Part shown: one piece after another, positions 25,972-33,743 of the stretch
How positions within the stretch are numbered: the first letter of the stretch is position 1
Layout of the letters: the number at the start of each line of letters is the position of its first letter
NCBI GenBank assembly: GCA_910575585.1
Contig: CAJTGF010000035.1
Span: 1 to 52,604, forward strand
Direction of reading: 5' to 3'
Origin: Clostridiaceae bacterium
GTDB taxonomy: Bacteria > Bacillota > Clostridia > Lachnospirales > Lachnospiraceae
DNA length: 52,604 nucleotides
Made by a program: the position numbers and the translations under genes
Notes under the pieces: model-generated
Told to the model about the DNA's origin: nothing
Seen by the model: the letters and a program-made list of their open reading frames with translations, nothing else
The model's database searches: none

Positions 25972-26277
25972 TTAAATGGATAAATACCATGCCTCGTCAA
26001 TTATGTAATCATTAACCGGAACAACCCCTAATTGCAGTTCTCTTAATTTCTCTACCAATTCGTCCCCTGTTTTGCCGGTGACCTTGACCTGTGTAAATCC
26101 TGACTCTCTTAAAAGCCTTTGTTCCAATTGCTTTATTGAATCCAGATAATCCTGATTCCACTCCAGGATCTTTGTATATCGTTCTAAGCGGGCAGAGGTT
26201 TTAAACCGAATGGTATGCCCATTATACTGAAATACCGTATAACCCTTTTGACTGCTTAAGATGGCCTCCTCTGCCAT
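25972..26277 (-). CDS. Uncharacterised small protein upstream of kinase-like gene
   Basis: No family is recognised. From the ATG at 26277 it has 101 residues, soluble, with a beta-rich start (GYTVFQYNGHTIRFKTSARL), a helical middle (LDSIKQLEQRLLRES) and a VKVTGKTGDELVEKLRELQLG segment. The acylphosphatase gene lies 29 bp before it and the kinase-like gene 20 bp after, so it is a member of the operon and a possible partner of the kinase. GGAAAGGG-like bases lie upstream. Confidence 0.65.
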   Translation of the reverse strand: MAEEAILSSQKGYTVFQYNGHTIRFKTSARLERYTKILEWNQDYLDSIKQLEQRLLRESGFTQVKVTGKTGDELVEKLRELQLGVVPVNDYIIDEAWYLSI

Positions 26278-26306
26278 TTTATCACACCCTTTCCCCAAAC
26301 AGGCTT

Positions 26307-26576
26307 TTAATACACCACCCGAAACTTAGACTCCTCCACGCATGGAATCTCCGCCACGTCCATATTGTCAACGGAAATAAACTGCTGCCCCTGCAAGTCC
26401 TGCAAAAACCGCTCAATACTTGTCTCTTCCCCCTGGACTTCCATCTCCACCCGGTCGTCCCAGAGATTTTTCACCCACCCGGTCAGTTTCCTGGACTGGG
26501 CCAGGTAAGTGGCGCGGTAGCGAAACCCTACGCCCTGCACCCTGCCGGAAAAATAAATATGTTTTCTTACCTCCAT
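26307..26576 (-). CDS. acyP: Acylphosphatase
   Basis: This 89-residue protein is the normal size for the family. It has both signature blocks: YFSGRVQGVGFRYRA with the phosphate-binding loop and catalytic Arg, and GWVKNLWDDRVEMEVQG with the catalytic Asn. It hydrolyses acyl phosphates such as carbamoyl or acetyl phosphate in the cytoplasm. AAAGGAGA precedes the start. It sits 16 bp after the 2-hydroxyacid dehydrogenase-like gene. Confidence 0.95.
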   Translation of the reverse strand: MEVRKHIYFSGRVQGVGFRYRATYLAQSRKLTGWVKNLWDDRVEMEVQGEETSIERFLQDLQGQQFISVDNMDVAEIPCVEESKFRVVY

Positions 26577-26592
26577 AAGCTGCTTCTCCTTT

Positions 26593-27489
26593 CTACTCCC
26601 CCAGATATGTCCGAATATTATCCAATACCTTTTTACTCAAAAGCTCAAAAGCCTGTTTCGTCCTTCCCACAGATGTCTTCATACAAATTACATTCTCTCT
26701 CCGGATTAATTCCCCTGTCTCATCCCCGATAGCCGCCTCCGTATCGCAGCAGTACAAATTATCCCCGCATTCCAGCCATTTAGCCAAAGCCTCCCGGTCG
26801 GTCGCCGCGCCTATGGAAGTGTTCATCAGGATTTTCTTGCTGCCAAGACACTGAAACTGTTCCTCATGAAGGAGTATCACATTTTTGTTCAGGCAGGTAA
26901 TGACCACCTGGTTTCTGGCAAGCAGGTCATTGAGAGGCAGATACTCCATCCCCGCCGCTTCCCGTTCCGGCTTTCTGGTCCTGCTGTAGTAGGACACCCT
27001 GGCTCCCATCATCTGCAGCGCGTCCGCCACCATGCCTCCCGACACGCCCAAACCCACAATCCCCACACAAAGACCCGTAAGCTCCAGCGGCTCCTCCTGC
27101 CACATGGGGAAATCAAACCCGTGGAGAATCCGCACCAGCTGGTACACCACGTACTCCACCACGCCCCGGTCCCCGTAATCCCGTATGCCCAGAACCTGAA
27201 TCCCATGTTCCCTGGCATAGGCGATATCCACATTGGCGCTGGCCTCTGAATACAGGCTGCAGCACATTCCCACATAGCGGACATTGGGACACTGCTCCAG
27301 CACGCTCTTTCGAATTTGGGATGTATAGCTGACCAGAACGCCGTCCGCGTCCCCAATCCGTTTCACTATCTCATCCTCATGTTGCGGAATATCTTCATAC
27401 AATACCACTTCCTCCGCGTACTGCTTCAATTCCTCCTGGGCGGACGGAATCAGGCCTACAGGCTCTATGGCCACTAATTTCTTAAACAT
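26593..27489 (-). CDS. D-2-hydroxyacid dehydrogenase-like protein with degenerate active site
   Basis: This 298-residue protein has the family fold: N-terminal substrate domain (DGVLVSYTSQIRKSVLEQCPNVRYVGM) and an NAD-binding Rossmann domain (GLCVGIVGLGVSGGMVADALQ). The usual catalytic Arg in the SRG loop is Ile here (MNTSIGAATD), and the usual catalytic His of the PH motif is absent (VICMKTSVGRT). It may therefore have changed chemistry or act as a sensor. AGGAGG precedes the start. It follows the aspartate dehydrogenase gene by 49 bp. Confidence 0.85.
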   Translation of the reverse strand: MFKKLVAIEPVGLIPSAQEELKQYAEEVVLYEDIPQHEDEIVKRIGDADGVLVSYTSQIRKSVLEQCPNVRYVGMCCSLYSEASANVDIAYAREHGIQVLGIRDYGDRGVVEYVVYQLVRILHGFDFPMWQEEPLELTGLCVGIVGLGVSGGMVADALQMMGARVSYYSRTRKPEREAAGMEYLPLNDLLARNQVVITCLNKNVILLHEEQFQCLGSKKILMNTSIGAATDREALAKWLECGDNLYCCDTEAAIGDETGELIRRENVICMKTSVGRTKQAFELLSKKVLDNIRTYLGE

Positions 27490-27538
27490 GTCTGTTTTTC
27501 CTCCTCATATGATTAACATGGGATATACCCTCTGCACT

Positions 27539-28336
27539 CTAAAACATGATTGGGGACACCAGGTTTTTAAGCAGCGCCACCACGCTCCACGCGGCGATAT
27601 CACTGGTCCTGGAATAAATATCCACCACAGCCGTCACCCCGTCTATTTGGGCCGTAATCTTATGGTCGTCTCCCTCCATCCCCGGCACGCTGAAAATGCG
27701 GAACCGGGTTTTCTCCGTCCCCGCCGTGGCCAGGGACGCGGCTACCGATACATTTACCTTCGTAGGCAGAAGCCTGATTGCCTCCTTCGTATTCCCGTCA
27801 AATACCTCCGACTCCTCCGTATCCTCCAGCAGTTCCTCCCGAAACACCGGAGTATTATAAAGAGACTTGGGGCCTTTGTGAGTCACCATCTCCGTCTTCA
27901 CCTGCCCCATCAGGGATACGGTCCGAAGCACGTCAAACCCTCCGATGGCGCCGGAAGCAATATGTACCTTTGTCCCGCTTTCCCTGGCTGTCTCCTTTAT
28001 ACGGTCATAAAAGGCTTCGTCAGCAAAAGCGCCGATGGACAGGACCACCAGATTGGCCCCGGCTTTTAACACCTTCTCCCCAATATCCTTCACCAGCTGC
28101 ACCGAAGCCATCTCCGCCACATAGTCCGGCTTTACGGCCAGCAGTTCCTCAATGGTCTCAAATGCCGGGCATCCGGCTTTGGACGCCATGGAGCCGGCCC
28201 GTTCTCTGTCTCTTCCTAGGACGCCGACTATCTCATATTCCGGAAGAAGGCCGCTTCTCCAGGCGTCTGTCAAAATGTTTCCCAGTTTTCCGCAGCCTGC
28301 TATGGCAAGCCGTTTTTTGGTTGATTCTGTATTCAT
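27539..28336 (-). CDS. L-aspartate dehydrogenase family protein (NadX-like)
   Basis: The start at 28336 (MNTESTKKRLAIAGCGKLG) follows GAAAGGAA, giving 265 residues. It has the N-terminal NAD(P)-binding GCGKLGNILTDAW, the block GTKVHIASGAIGGFDVL and the C-terminal RTSDIAAWSVVALLKNLV, typical of aspartate dehydrogenase (oxidises aspartate to iminoaspartate, feeding NAD synthesis). No nadA or nadC is adjacent, so another role is possible. The insertion sequence ends 32 bp before the start codon, so the native promoter has been displaced. Confidence 0.85.
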   Translation of the reverse strand: MNTESTKKRLAIAGCGKLGNILTDAWRSGLLPEYEIVGVLGRDRERAGSMASKAGCPAFETIEELLAVKPDYVAEMASVQLVKDIGEKVLKAGANLVVLSIGAFADEAFYDRIKETARESGTKVHIASGAIGGFDVLRTVSLMGQVKTEMVTHKGPKSLYNTPVFREELLEDTEESEVFDGNTKEAIRLLPTKVNVSVAASLATAGTEKTRFRIFSVPGMEGDDHKITAQIDGVTAVVDIYSRTSDIAAWSVVALLKNLVSPIMF

Positions 28337-28359
28337 GTTTTTCACCATTCCTTTCAAAT

Positions 28360-28368
28360 CATAAATAA
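28360..28368. repeat. Left 9-bp target-site duplication of the insertion sequence
   Basis: CATAAATAA here is repeated exactly at 30125-30133, on the outer sides of the element. Confidence 0.85.
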
Positions 28369-28508
28369 TAGGCGTTTGCGAAACGCCAGACCCCGCATAA
28401 ATACGGGATATTTTTTGTTACAAAACGAAACAACTCCTCACTGGTTTATGGTAAAATTGAGATGTCGAGTAACAATCAACCATCCACCGGAAAGGAGTTG
28501 TATCTATA

Positions 28509-29966
28509 ATGATACCATACAAACAGCTCTCTTTGGCAGATATTTTTACCGATTGCCAAAATAAATTTGATAACGATAAATATCAGTTCCTTGAACTTCT
28601 CGAAAATACCATGAACCTTGATGAAATTGTCCCAGTGTCTTTTGTTTCTCATTTCCACGCTGCCACCGGCAGGCCCCGTAAGCATCTGCTTTATCCAATG
28701 CTCAGGGCTCTGTTATTGCAGCTTATCTTCTCAATCCCAACAACATCCCTGCTGATTGTATTCCTGAAATACTCCCGGGAACTGCGGGACTTCTGTGGGT
28801 TTGATGTTGTCCCTGACGCTTCTAAATTCACCCGCTTCAAACAGGATTTCCTGCCGGACTTACAATCCATGTTCAGCCGCCTTGTTGAACTGACCGAACC
28901 AATCTGCCAGAAAATCGACAAGGAAAAAGCATCCATGGTTCTCTTTGACACTTCTGGTATTGAGACATGGGTGACGGAAAACAATCCCAAATACGCCAAC
29001 CGTATCATAAGACAGCTGAAAGCCTTTAAAAAGTCCAAAGGTCTCGATGATTCCTATGACCCTTATAAAGCTGCTTATGGCTCCATGCCTTCCCACGCAG
29101 CCGCTAACCCGGCTATCCAGCAAATGTACATTAATGGACATTTCTGTTATGCCTATAAATTTGGCATCATCACAAACGGGCTTGGCATTGTCAGGGACAT
29201 CACCTTTTATAATAAAGACTTTCTTCAAGCACACCCTGACATTGTGGTTGAAAAGAAATCCGACTCCCCGGACGAGGATAAAAGCCTTACGGATTCCAAA
29301 GCACTAATACCTGTATTAAAAGATTTCCTTCAAAAACATCCGCTTATTAATCCGAAAATTTTTCTCGGGGATGCCGCTTTCGATTGCATCGAAATTTATA
29401 AATACCTGCTTCAGGAAACATCCATTGAGAAAGCATATATTCCACTTAATGGAAGAATTTCTCTTCCGGAAGCTGACTGTCCCTTAAATGAGAATGGCAT
29501 TCCCTGCTGTCCAAAGAACCATTCCCTTCAGATGAAACGGGAAGGGAGTAAATCCCATCTGCGCTGCGGTCTCCCTACCATGAAGTTCGTATGCCCAAAA
29601 ATGAAATGGAAATGGGACAAACTTACAAAGAAATCAAAACGTGTATGCCATTGTGAAGACCCTTGTACGGAATCTTCCTGCGGCAGGATGTTCTATCTTT
29701 ATCCGGAGAAAGACCTGCGTGCTTATCCCGGGACGCTGCGTGGCACACAGGAATGGGATGCCATCTACAAGATCCGTGTGAACGTGGAAAAATCAATCAA
29801 CCATTTCAAAGACAGCTTTTGTGTTGCCGGACGCAAGACCCAGAATGAAAAAACTTTACACGCTGATCTGCTGCTTGCCGGGATTGCACAACTTGTCACC
29901 GTAATGGTTGCTGACAAGATCCATAAACACCAATATATCCGCAGTCTAAAACCTCTGATTGCATAA
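28509..29966 (+). CDS. Transposase, DDE family (IS1182/IS4-like)
   Basis: This 485-residue protein has an N-terminal domain with helix-turn-helix character (GRPRKHLLYPMLRALLLQ), a DDE RNase-H core (MVLFDTSGIETWV with the first Asp; IFLGDAAFDCIEIYKYL with the second; the likely Glu in the KIRVNVEKSINHFKD region), and a Cys-rich insert (CHCEDPCTESSCG). GGAAAGGAG lies before the start. A terminator-like hairpin follows at 30057. It is intact, so the element may still move. Confidence 0.92.
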   Translation: MIPYKQLSLADIFTDCQNKFDNDKYQFLELLENTMNLDEIVPVSFVSHFHAATGRPRKHLLYPMLRALLLQLIFSIPTTSLLIVFLKYSRELRDFCGFDVVPDASKFTRFKQDFLPDLQSMFSRLVELTEPICQKIDKEKASMVLFDTSGIETWVTENNPKYANRIIRQLKAFKKSKGLDDSYDPYKAAYGSMPSHAAANPAIQQMYINGHFCYAYKFGIITNGLGIVRDITFYNKDFLQAHPDIVVEKKSDSPDEDKSLTDSKALIPVLKDFLQKHPLINPKIFLGDAAFDCIEIYKYLLQETSIEKAYIPLNGRISLPEADCPLNENGIPCCPKNHSLQMKREGSKSHLRCGLPTMKFVCPKMKWKWDKLTKKSKRVCHCEDPCTESSCGRMFYLYPEKDLRAYPGTLRGTQEWDAIYKIRVNVEKSINHFKDSFCVAGRKTQNEKTLHADLLLAGIAQLVTVMVADKIHKHQYIRSLKPLIA

Positions 29967-30056
29967 CCTCACATATCACATACCATTCCGCAGGCAGATA
30001 TCCCTATCTGCTTTGTTTTCATATCTTAAAATCCGGTTACCCACATCCACCTCCTG

Positions 30057-30081
30057 AAAATCCGGCATGACCGGATTTTTT
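30057..30081 (+). terminator. Terminator of the transposase gene
   Basis: AAAATCCGG / CCGGATTTTTT with a 5-nt loop (CATGA) and a T-run lies inside the element before its right end. Confidence 0.8.
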
Positions 30082-30124
30082 CCCTGTTGGAATCAAGATT
30101 GCGAACTTGTTTCGCAATTACCTA

Positions 30125-30133
30125 CATAAATAA
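30125..30133. repeat. Right 9-bp target-site duplication
   Basis: CATAAATAA, identical to 28360-28368. Confidence 0.85.
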
Positions 30134-30141
30134 TCACGCAA

Positions 30142-31098
30142 TTAATGATACTTTACTGTCGGAAGTTTATGCCCTACATGTCCAATATAAATAAGCTTCT
30201 CCTCCGGTATGGGATAAAAGAAAATCCGCCCTCCATACCCTCCCGTAAACCGTACATGCCAAGAAAATCTCTGTACACTCCCGTCCGGAAGACGAAACGA
30301 ATGTTCCTCAGAAAACCGCTCCAAAGTTGCCCCGGATTCCGGGGTTGCTTTTGCCAGAACACTTTTATCAAAAGTATCTCCCATATTTTCCGCCGCATGC
30401 TGCAATTCCAGCAGACGTTTATACACCTGACCAGCTTCTGATACCCCAACACTTCTCCTGCATCCGTCAACAGCATTTTCACAAAATATCAGATTGGGAA
30501 ATACCTTGGGAGCAAGATTCAAAATATCCTGCCCGGATACAATCTGTGTATACCGCCATGCTTTCCTTTTCTCCTCATAATATCCTCTGAAACTGTCAAC
30601 ATTTCCATCATAAGAAACATTAGGGATTTTCACCGAAGACTCTTTCATACTGCCATCATCCGTCAGCTCCGTATAGATTCCCTCAATCTCCTCTATCCGC
30701 CAATGAGGGCTGCTCAAAAAACTAACTGCAACGCCATCCATCTCATAAGCCAAAAGGCATCCCCTGGAAGAGCGCTGCCCATGCAGAAACTCCGTTCTGA
30801 AATCCCATCCCTGCTCCTGCTCAAATTCCCCGGAATTGTAAACCACGGACTTATTTACCAAGAAACGGAACCTTCTTTTATCCTCTATATCTACACCAGG
30901 GTCATTTCTCCACTGCTCAATCCGATACCCCGGCGCCAGTTCAAAAGAATTGTAATCCTGGTCCATCAAAATACTGTCATTTTGTATGATTCCTTTCACC
31001 TGAAAACAAGTCCTCAAAAAAGAATCCATCATCTGCTTCCCATCCTCTATGGATTCAGCCGGAAATCTGGCAGACAGTTCATTTACTATCATCTGCAT
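30142..31098 (-). CDS. Third protein of the DUF262/DUF3696 module, function unknown
   Basis: No family is firmly recognised in these 318 residues. The N-terminal two thirds look beta-rich (LAPGYRIEQWRNDPGVDIEDKRR, FLVNKSVVYNSG), with a Trp/Arg-rich central part. The C-terminal block HVRFTGGYGGRIFFYPI followed by LIYIGHVGHKLPT resembles the compact end of RelE/HigB-like nuclease folds, but this is only an impression. It starts 13 bp after the ATPase gene with AGAGGG as ribosome site, so it is the last gene of the three-gene operon. It could be the effector. The insertion sequence ends 17 bp after its stop. Confidence 0.7.
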   Translation of the reverse strand: MQMIVNELSARFPAESIEDGKQMMDSFLRTCFQVKGIIQNDSILMDQDYNSFELAPGYRIEQWRNDPGVDIEDKRRFRFLVNKSVVYNSGEFEQEQGWDFRTEFLHGQRSSRGCLLAYEMDGVAVSFLSSPHWRIEEIEGIYTELTDDGSMKESSVKIPNVSYDGNVDSFRGYYEEKRKAWRYTQIVSGQDILNLAPKVFPNLIFCENAVDGCRRSVGVSEAGQVYKRLLELQHAAENMGDTFDKSVLAKATPESGATLERFSEEHSFRLPDGSVQRFSWHVRFTGGYGGRIFFYPIPEEKLIYIGHVGHKLPTVKYH

Positions 31099-31110
31099 TC
31101 TACTATCCCT

Positions 31111-32220
31111 CTAAAACAAATCATCAATAGCCCTGTCCCACTCATCAAAAAACCCCTCCGGCCAAAAACTAAGCCGCCCATCCAGCCTTAAAATGGGATT
31201 CTCTATGACCGGCACAATTTTCATCTGGTTATCTGCCTCCATCTCCCTTCTGGAAAAATAGTACAGCCTTACAAGGTCCGGATCCACGTTCCCGTTTTTC
31301 GCGCAGAGCCTGATTCCATTGAGAACATGGTCACTGTGAGTCTCCACAATAATCTGAACGCCGCCCTGAGCTGCCTTTGCAATCAACTCCCCTATTTTTC
31401 GCTGCCCCTTTGGATGAAGATGGGCCTCCGGATTCTCCAGAATCAGCAGCTGGCCTTTCTTGGCCTTCAACAGGCACAACACCACAGGAAGCACGTACGA
31501 AATCCCAAATCCCACATTCTGCGCCGCAAAATAATCTGACCCCATGGCACCTTCCTGATGTACCGTAAGCCCCATCCGGTTGCTGCGCCCCATATCCTCC
31601 ATACGAAGAGAAATGCCTGGGGTAATCTCCCCCATCCAGCACTCCACCTGTCTTGACAGACGGATGCTCTCCTCCCCTTCATACAATACATTCTCATTTT
31701 CCACATCATCCAATTCATGGGTGTAAAGATAATGGACCGCATACTCTCCGTGGTTTCCTATCTGCCTGTTTTCCCACACCTCATAGTAGGACTTTTCATA
31801 ACTGCTCTGAGGTCCTAAGCGGTCCGCCCCAATGTACTGAAATTCTTTATCAAACAGATTCAGGCTTTTCGTTGCATCCACACTGACCTGGCTCATAAGC
31901 TTCAGAAAATCCGACGCTCCATGATAGTCATATTCCGCGCGCAGAAAACTTTGCTCCCCCTCCAGAAAAATGCTTATTTTATTCTCCTTTGCATCCGTAT
32001 AAAGAATATCCTTACCCACACCCAGATTCGTATATTTTCCGTTTAAATAAATCCCCTTTTCCAGGGTATTCTGCTCATAGGACTGCCGCAATAGCAAAAG
32101 TATCTGAATTAATGTAGATTTCCCCATACTGTTAATGCCGGAAAGCAGATTCAGGCCCGACAATTCCAGAGAGATGTGTTCAAAACATTTAAAATTCTCT
32201 GCTTTAATCTTTCGTATCAT
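31111..32220 (-). CDS. AAA15-type ATPase with DUF3696 C-terminus
   Basis: This 369-residue protein has ABC/SMC-like ATPase signatures: Walker A GINSMGKST (28-36), Walker B LLILENPEAHLHP, and the switch His region VETHSDHVLNG. The terminal PEGFFDEWDRAIDDLF is the DUF3696 tail. Such ATPases, related to OLD nucleases and RecF-like proteins but without a TOPRIM domain, recur in defence islands and are often paired with DUF262 proteins. Its start overlaps the end of the DUF262 gene by 17 bp, showing coupling. It may sense foreign DNA or ends and license a partner. Confidence 0.88.
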   Translation of the reverse strand: MIRKIKAENFKCFEHISLELSGLNLLSGINSMGKSTLIQILLLLRQSYEQNTLEKGIYLNGKYTNLGVGKDILYTDAKENKISIFLEGEQSFLRAEYDYHGASDFLKLMSQVSVDATKSLNLFDKEFQYIGADRLGPQSSYEKSYYEVWENRQIGNHGEYAVHYLYTHELDDVENENVLYEGEESIRLSRQVECWMGEITPGISLRMEDMGRSNRMGLTVHQEGAMGSDYFAAQNVGFGISYVLPVVLCLLKAKKGQLLILENPEAHLHPKGQRKIGELIAKAAQGGVQIIVETHSDHVLNGIRLCAKNGNVDPDLVRLYYFSRREMEADNQMKIVPVIENPILRLDGRLSFWPEGFFDEWDRAIDDLF

Positions 32221-33484
32221 GCAAAACCTCCTTCAACATCTGGTCTATGAACGTAAAACGCATTAAAAAAGACTTTTTATCGCCGGATTTGACCATCTGC
32301 AAAAAATCGGAATCACCGCAAAGCTTCAAAAACCGCTCATACACCACAGCTCTTTGCTGCTTTAAAACATCAAGTTCTGAATCCTTCAGAAAGAACAGAC
32401 TTCTACACCATGCCTCATAAATGGCTTTATTGATAGAATTGCGCCTTCCGTCCTCTCTCAATCTCCTAAACGCATACTTTCCCATAATCTCTTTTGACGC
32501 GTTCATCACTCTTTTAAATGCCGCCTCCATTGCCGGCTCCTCTGCGCAATGGCTTGAATTTAAGTATTCCATCGCCCCGTTCAGGTAATTATCCGGAACC
32601 CCCTCATATTTATCTATCCCATAATAGCAGACCGCCACAAACCGAAGCACAAATTCCCGGGCCATCATCCGGTCGTCGCAAATGCTGTATGTTGTGGCTG
32701 TCTGAAATTCCGGAAGAGCCGCAAATTTCCTGCACAGGTCCGTCGCCCTTCCCTGGTACAAAGCATGGCGGATCTCCTGGGGTTCCAGTTCCAGACCTCC
32801 GGTGTTGATTCTTTTGAATATATTATATTTAACGTTGGGCGGCGTCCCTCCCTTTACAATATACGCAACAATGTTCGTCTCCTCTATCCGTCTTGTAAAA
32901 CTCCTGGGCAGCTCCTCAAACTTCAATCCCTCCAGGTCATGAAAAAATTCCAAACCGGTAAGTTTCAAAGTTTTGTCCACCACAAACTCTTTTAATGTGG
33001 TAATGCGCTGCAGCCCGTCAATAATCAGCCAATTATCTTTTATCCCTCCATCAAAATAGAAAGCCGGAATCGGAATACGAAGAAGGAGGGACTCTATCAG
33101 CTGGCTTTTCTGCACATCTTTCCAAAGCCCGCTTTTCCTCTGGAAATTCGTATCCATGTTAATCTCATGATACTGCAGCCGCTTAATGATACTGGATAAT
33201 TCCATGGTCTTCATGTCAATATCAATTTTACTTGGGTCAAAGGGGCGTATCTCCGGCACAGATACCACCGGGTCCTCTGCCTCTATCTCTGAACCGTCAT
33301 CTATAATCTCAATGCCTGACCGTTCCAGATAACCCACCATCTCCATGTAGGTATCTTCTGTCTGCCTTTCTGTGGGAAACCCAACAAAACAGTTGGAAAT
33401 AATCATGGAACTAAGCTTTCCCGCCTGCCTTTTCCCCATCCCAACCAGCAAATCCAGTTCTGCTTTTTCTTTTTCATCAAACAT
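32204..33484 (-). CDS. DUF262 domain protein (ParB-like/GmrSD-type N-terminal domain)
   Basis: This 426-residue protein shows DUF262 motifs: SSIIKRLQYHEINMDTNFQRKSGLW, IPIPAFYFDG, the nucleotide-site DGLQR (WLIIDGLQRITTL), and KRINTGGLELEPQEIRHAL. DUF262 is the nucleotide-dependent half of GmrSD-type restriction enzymes. The DUF1524 HNH nuclease half is not seen here; the C-terminal part is helical and unassigned. TAGGAG precedes the ATG. It leads the operon with the DUF3696 ATPase and a third gene, forming a likely anti-phage or anti-plasmid module next to Wadjet. Confidence 0.88.
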   Translation of the reverse strand: MFDEKEKAELDLLVGMGKRQAGKLSSMIISNCFVGFPTERQTEDTYMEMVGYLERSGIEIIDDGSEIEAEDPVVSVPEIRPFDPSKIDIDMKTMELSSIIKRLQYHEINMDTNFQRKSGLWKDVQKSQLIESLLLRIPIPAFYFDGGIKDNWLIIDGLQRITTLKEFVVDKTLKLTGLEFFHDLEGLKFEELPRSFTRRIEETNIVAYIVKGGTPPNVKYNIFKRINTGGLELEPQEIRHALYQGRATDLCRKFAALPEFQTATTYSICDDRMMAREFVLRFVAVCYYGIDKYEGVPDNYLNGAMEYLNSSHCAEEPAMEAAFKRVMNASKEIMGKYAFRRLREDGRRNSINKAIYEAWCRSLFFLKDSELDVLKQQRAVVYERFLKLCGDSDFLQMVKSGDKKSFLMRFTFIDQMLKEVLHDTKD

Positions 33485-33542
33485 ACATAATCTCCTAAAA
33501 TTATGAATATACTTACCTTATGAAAAGAAAGGTCTTTGTAAA

Positions 33543-33740
33543 ATGGAATCCGAATATGCAATCAAACTATCCCTGACCAGCCATAAACATGACAACCCGG
33601 AAAACCCGTTCTATTGGAGCCTTGTCCAATATCAGGAATCGTGGCATCAGATAGCCTTCGGCTGGGAATCCACCCCGGAACAAAGTTTTCTCACCGCCAT
33701 GGAAGCGTATCGTAAACGGGCTGCCCGGAAAACCCCTTAA
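33543..33740 (+). CDS. Small uncharacterised protein divergent from the DUF262 operon
   Basis: This 65-residue protein has many aromatic residues (NPFYWSLVQYQESWHQIAFGW) and a helical C-terminus (TAMEAYRKRAARK). The family is not recognised. AAAGAAAGG lies before the start. It fits exactly between the divergent DUF262 gene and the convergent jetD stop (3 bp apart), which argues it is a real gene. It might regulate or inhibit one of the two defence loci; this is speculative. Confidence 0.65.
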   Translation: MESEYAIKLSLTSHKHDNPENPFYWSLVQYQESWHQIAFGWESTPEQSFLTAMEAYRKRAARKTP

Positions 33741-33743
33741 TCC

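Larger units (their letters stand above)
28369..30124 (+). mobile_element. Complete 1756-bp insertion sequence (IS4/IS1182-like)
   Basis: The termini TAGGCGTTTGCGAAAC (left) and TAGGTAATTGCGAAAC (right, read inward) match at 13 of 16 positions. Exact 9-bp duplications flank them. Each end contains a self-complementary stem: GGCGTTTGCGAAACGCC at left and ATTGCGAA / TTCGCAAT at right, which can fold in RNA and limit read-through. A single transposase gene fills the element. The undamaged frame and exact duplication suggest recent insertion. Confidence 0.9.
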
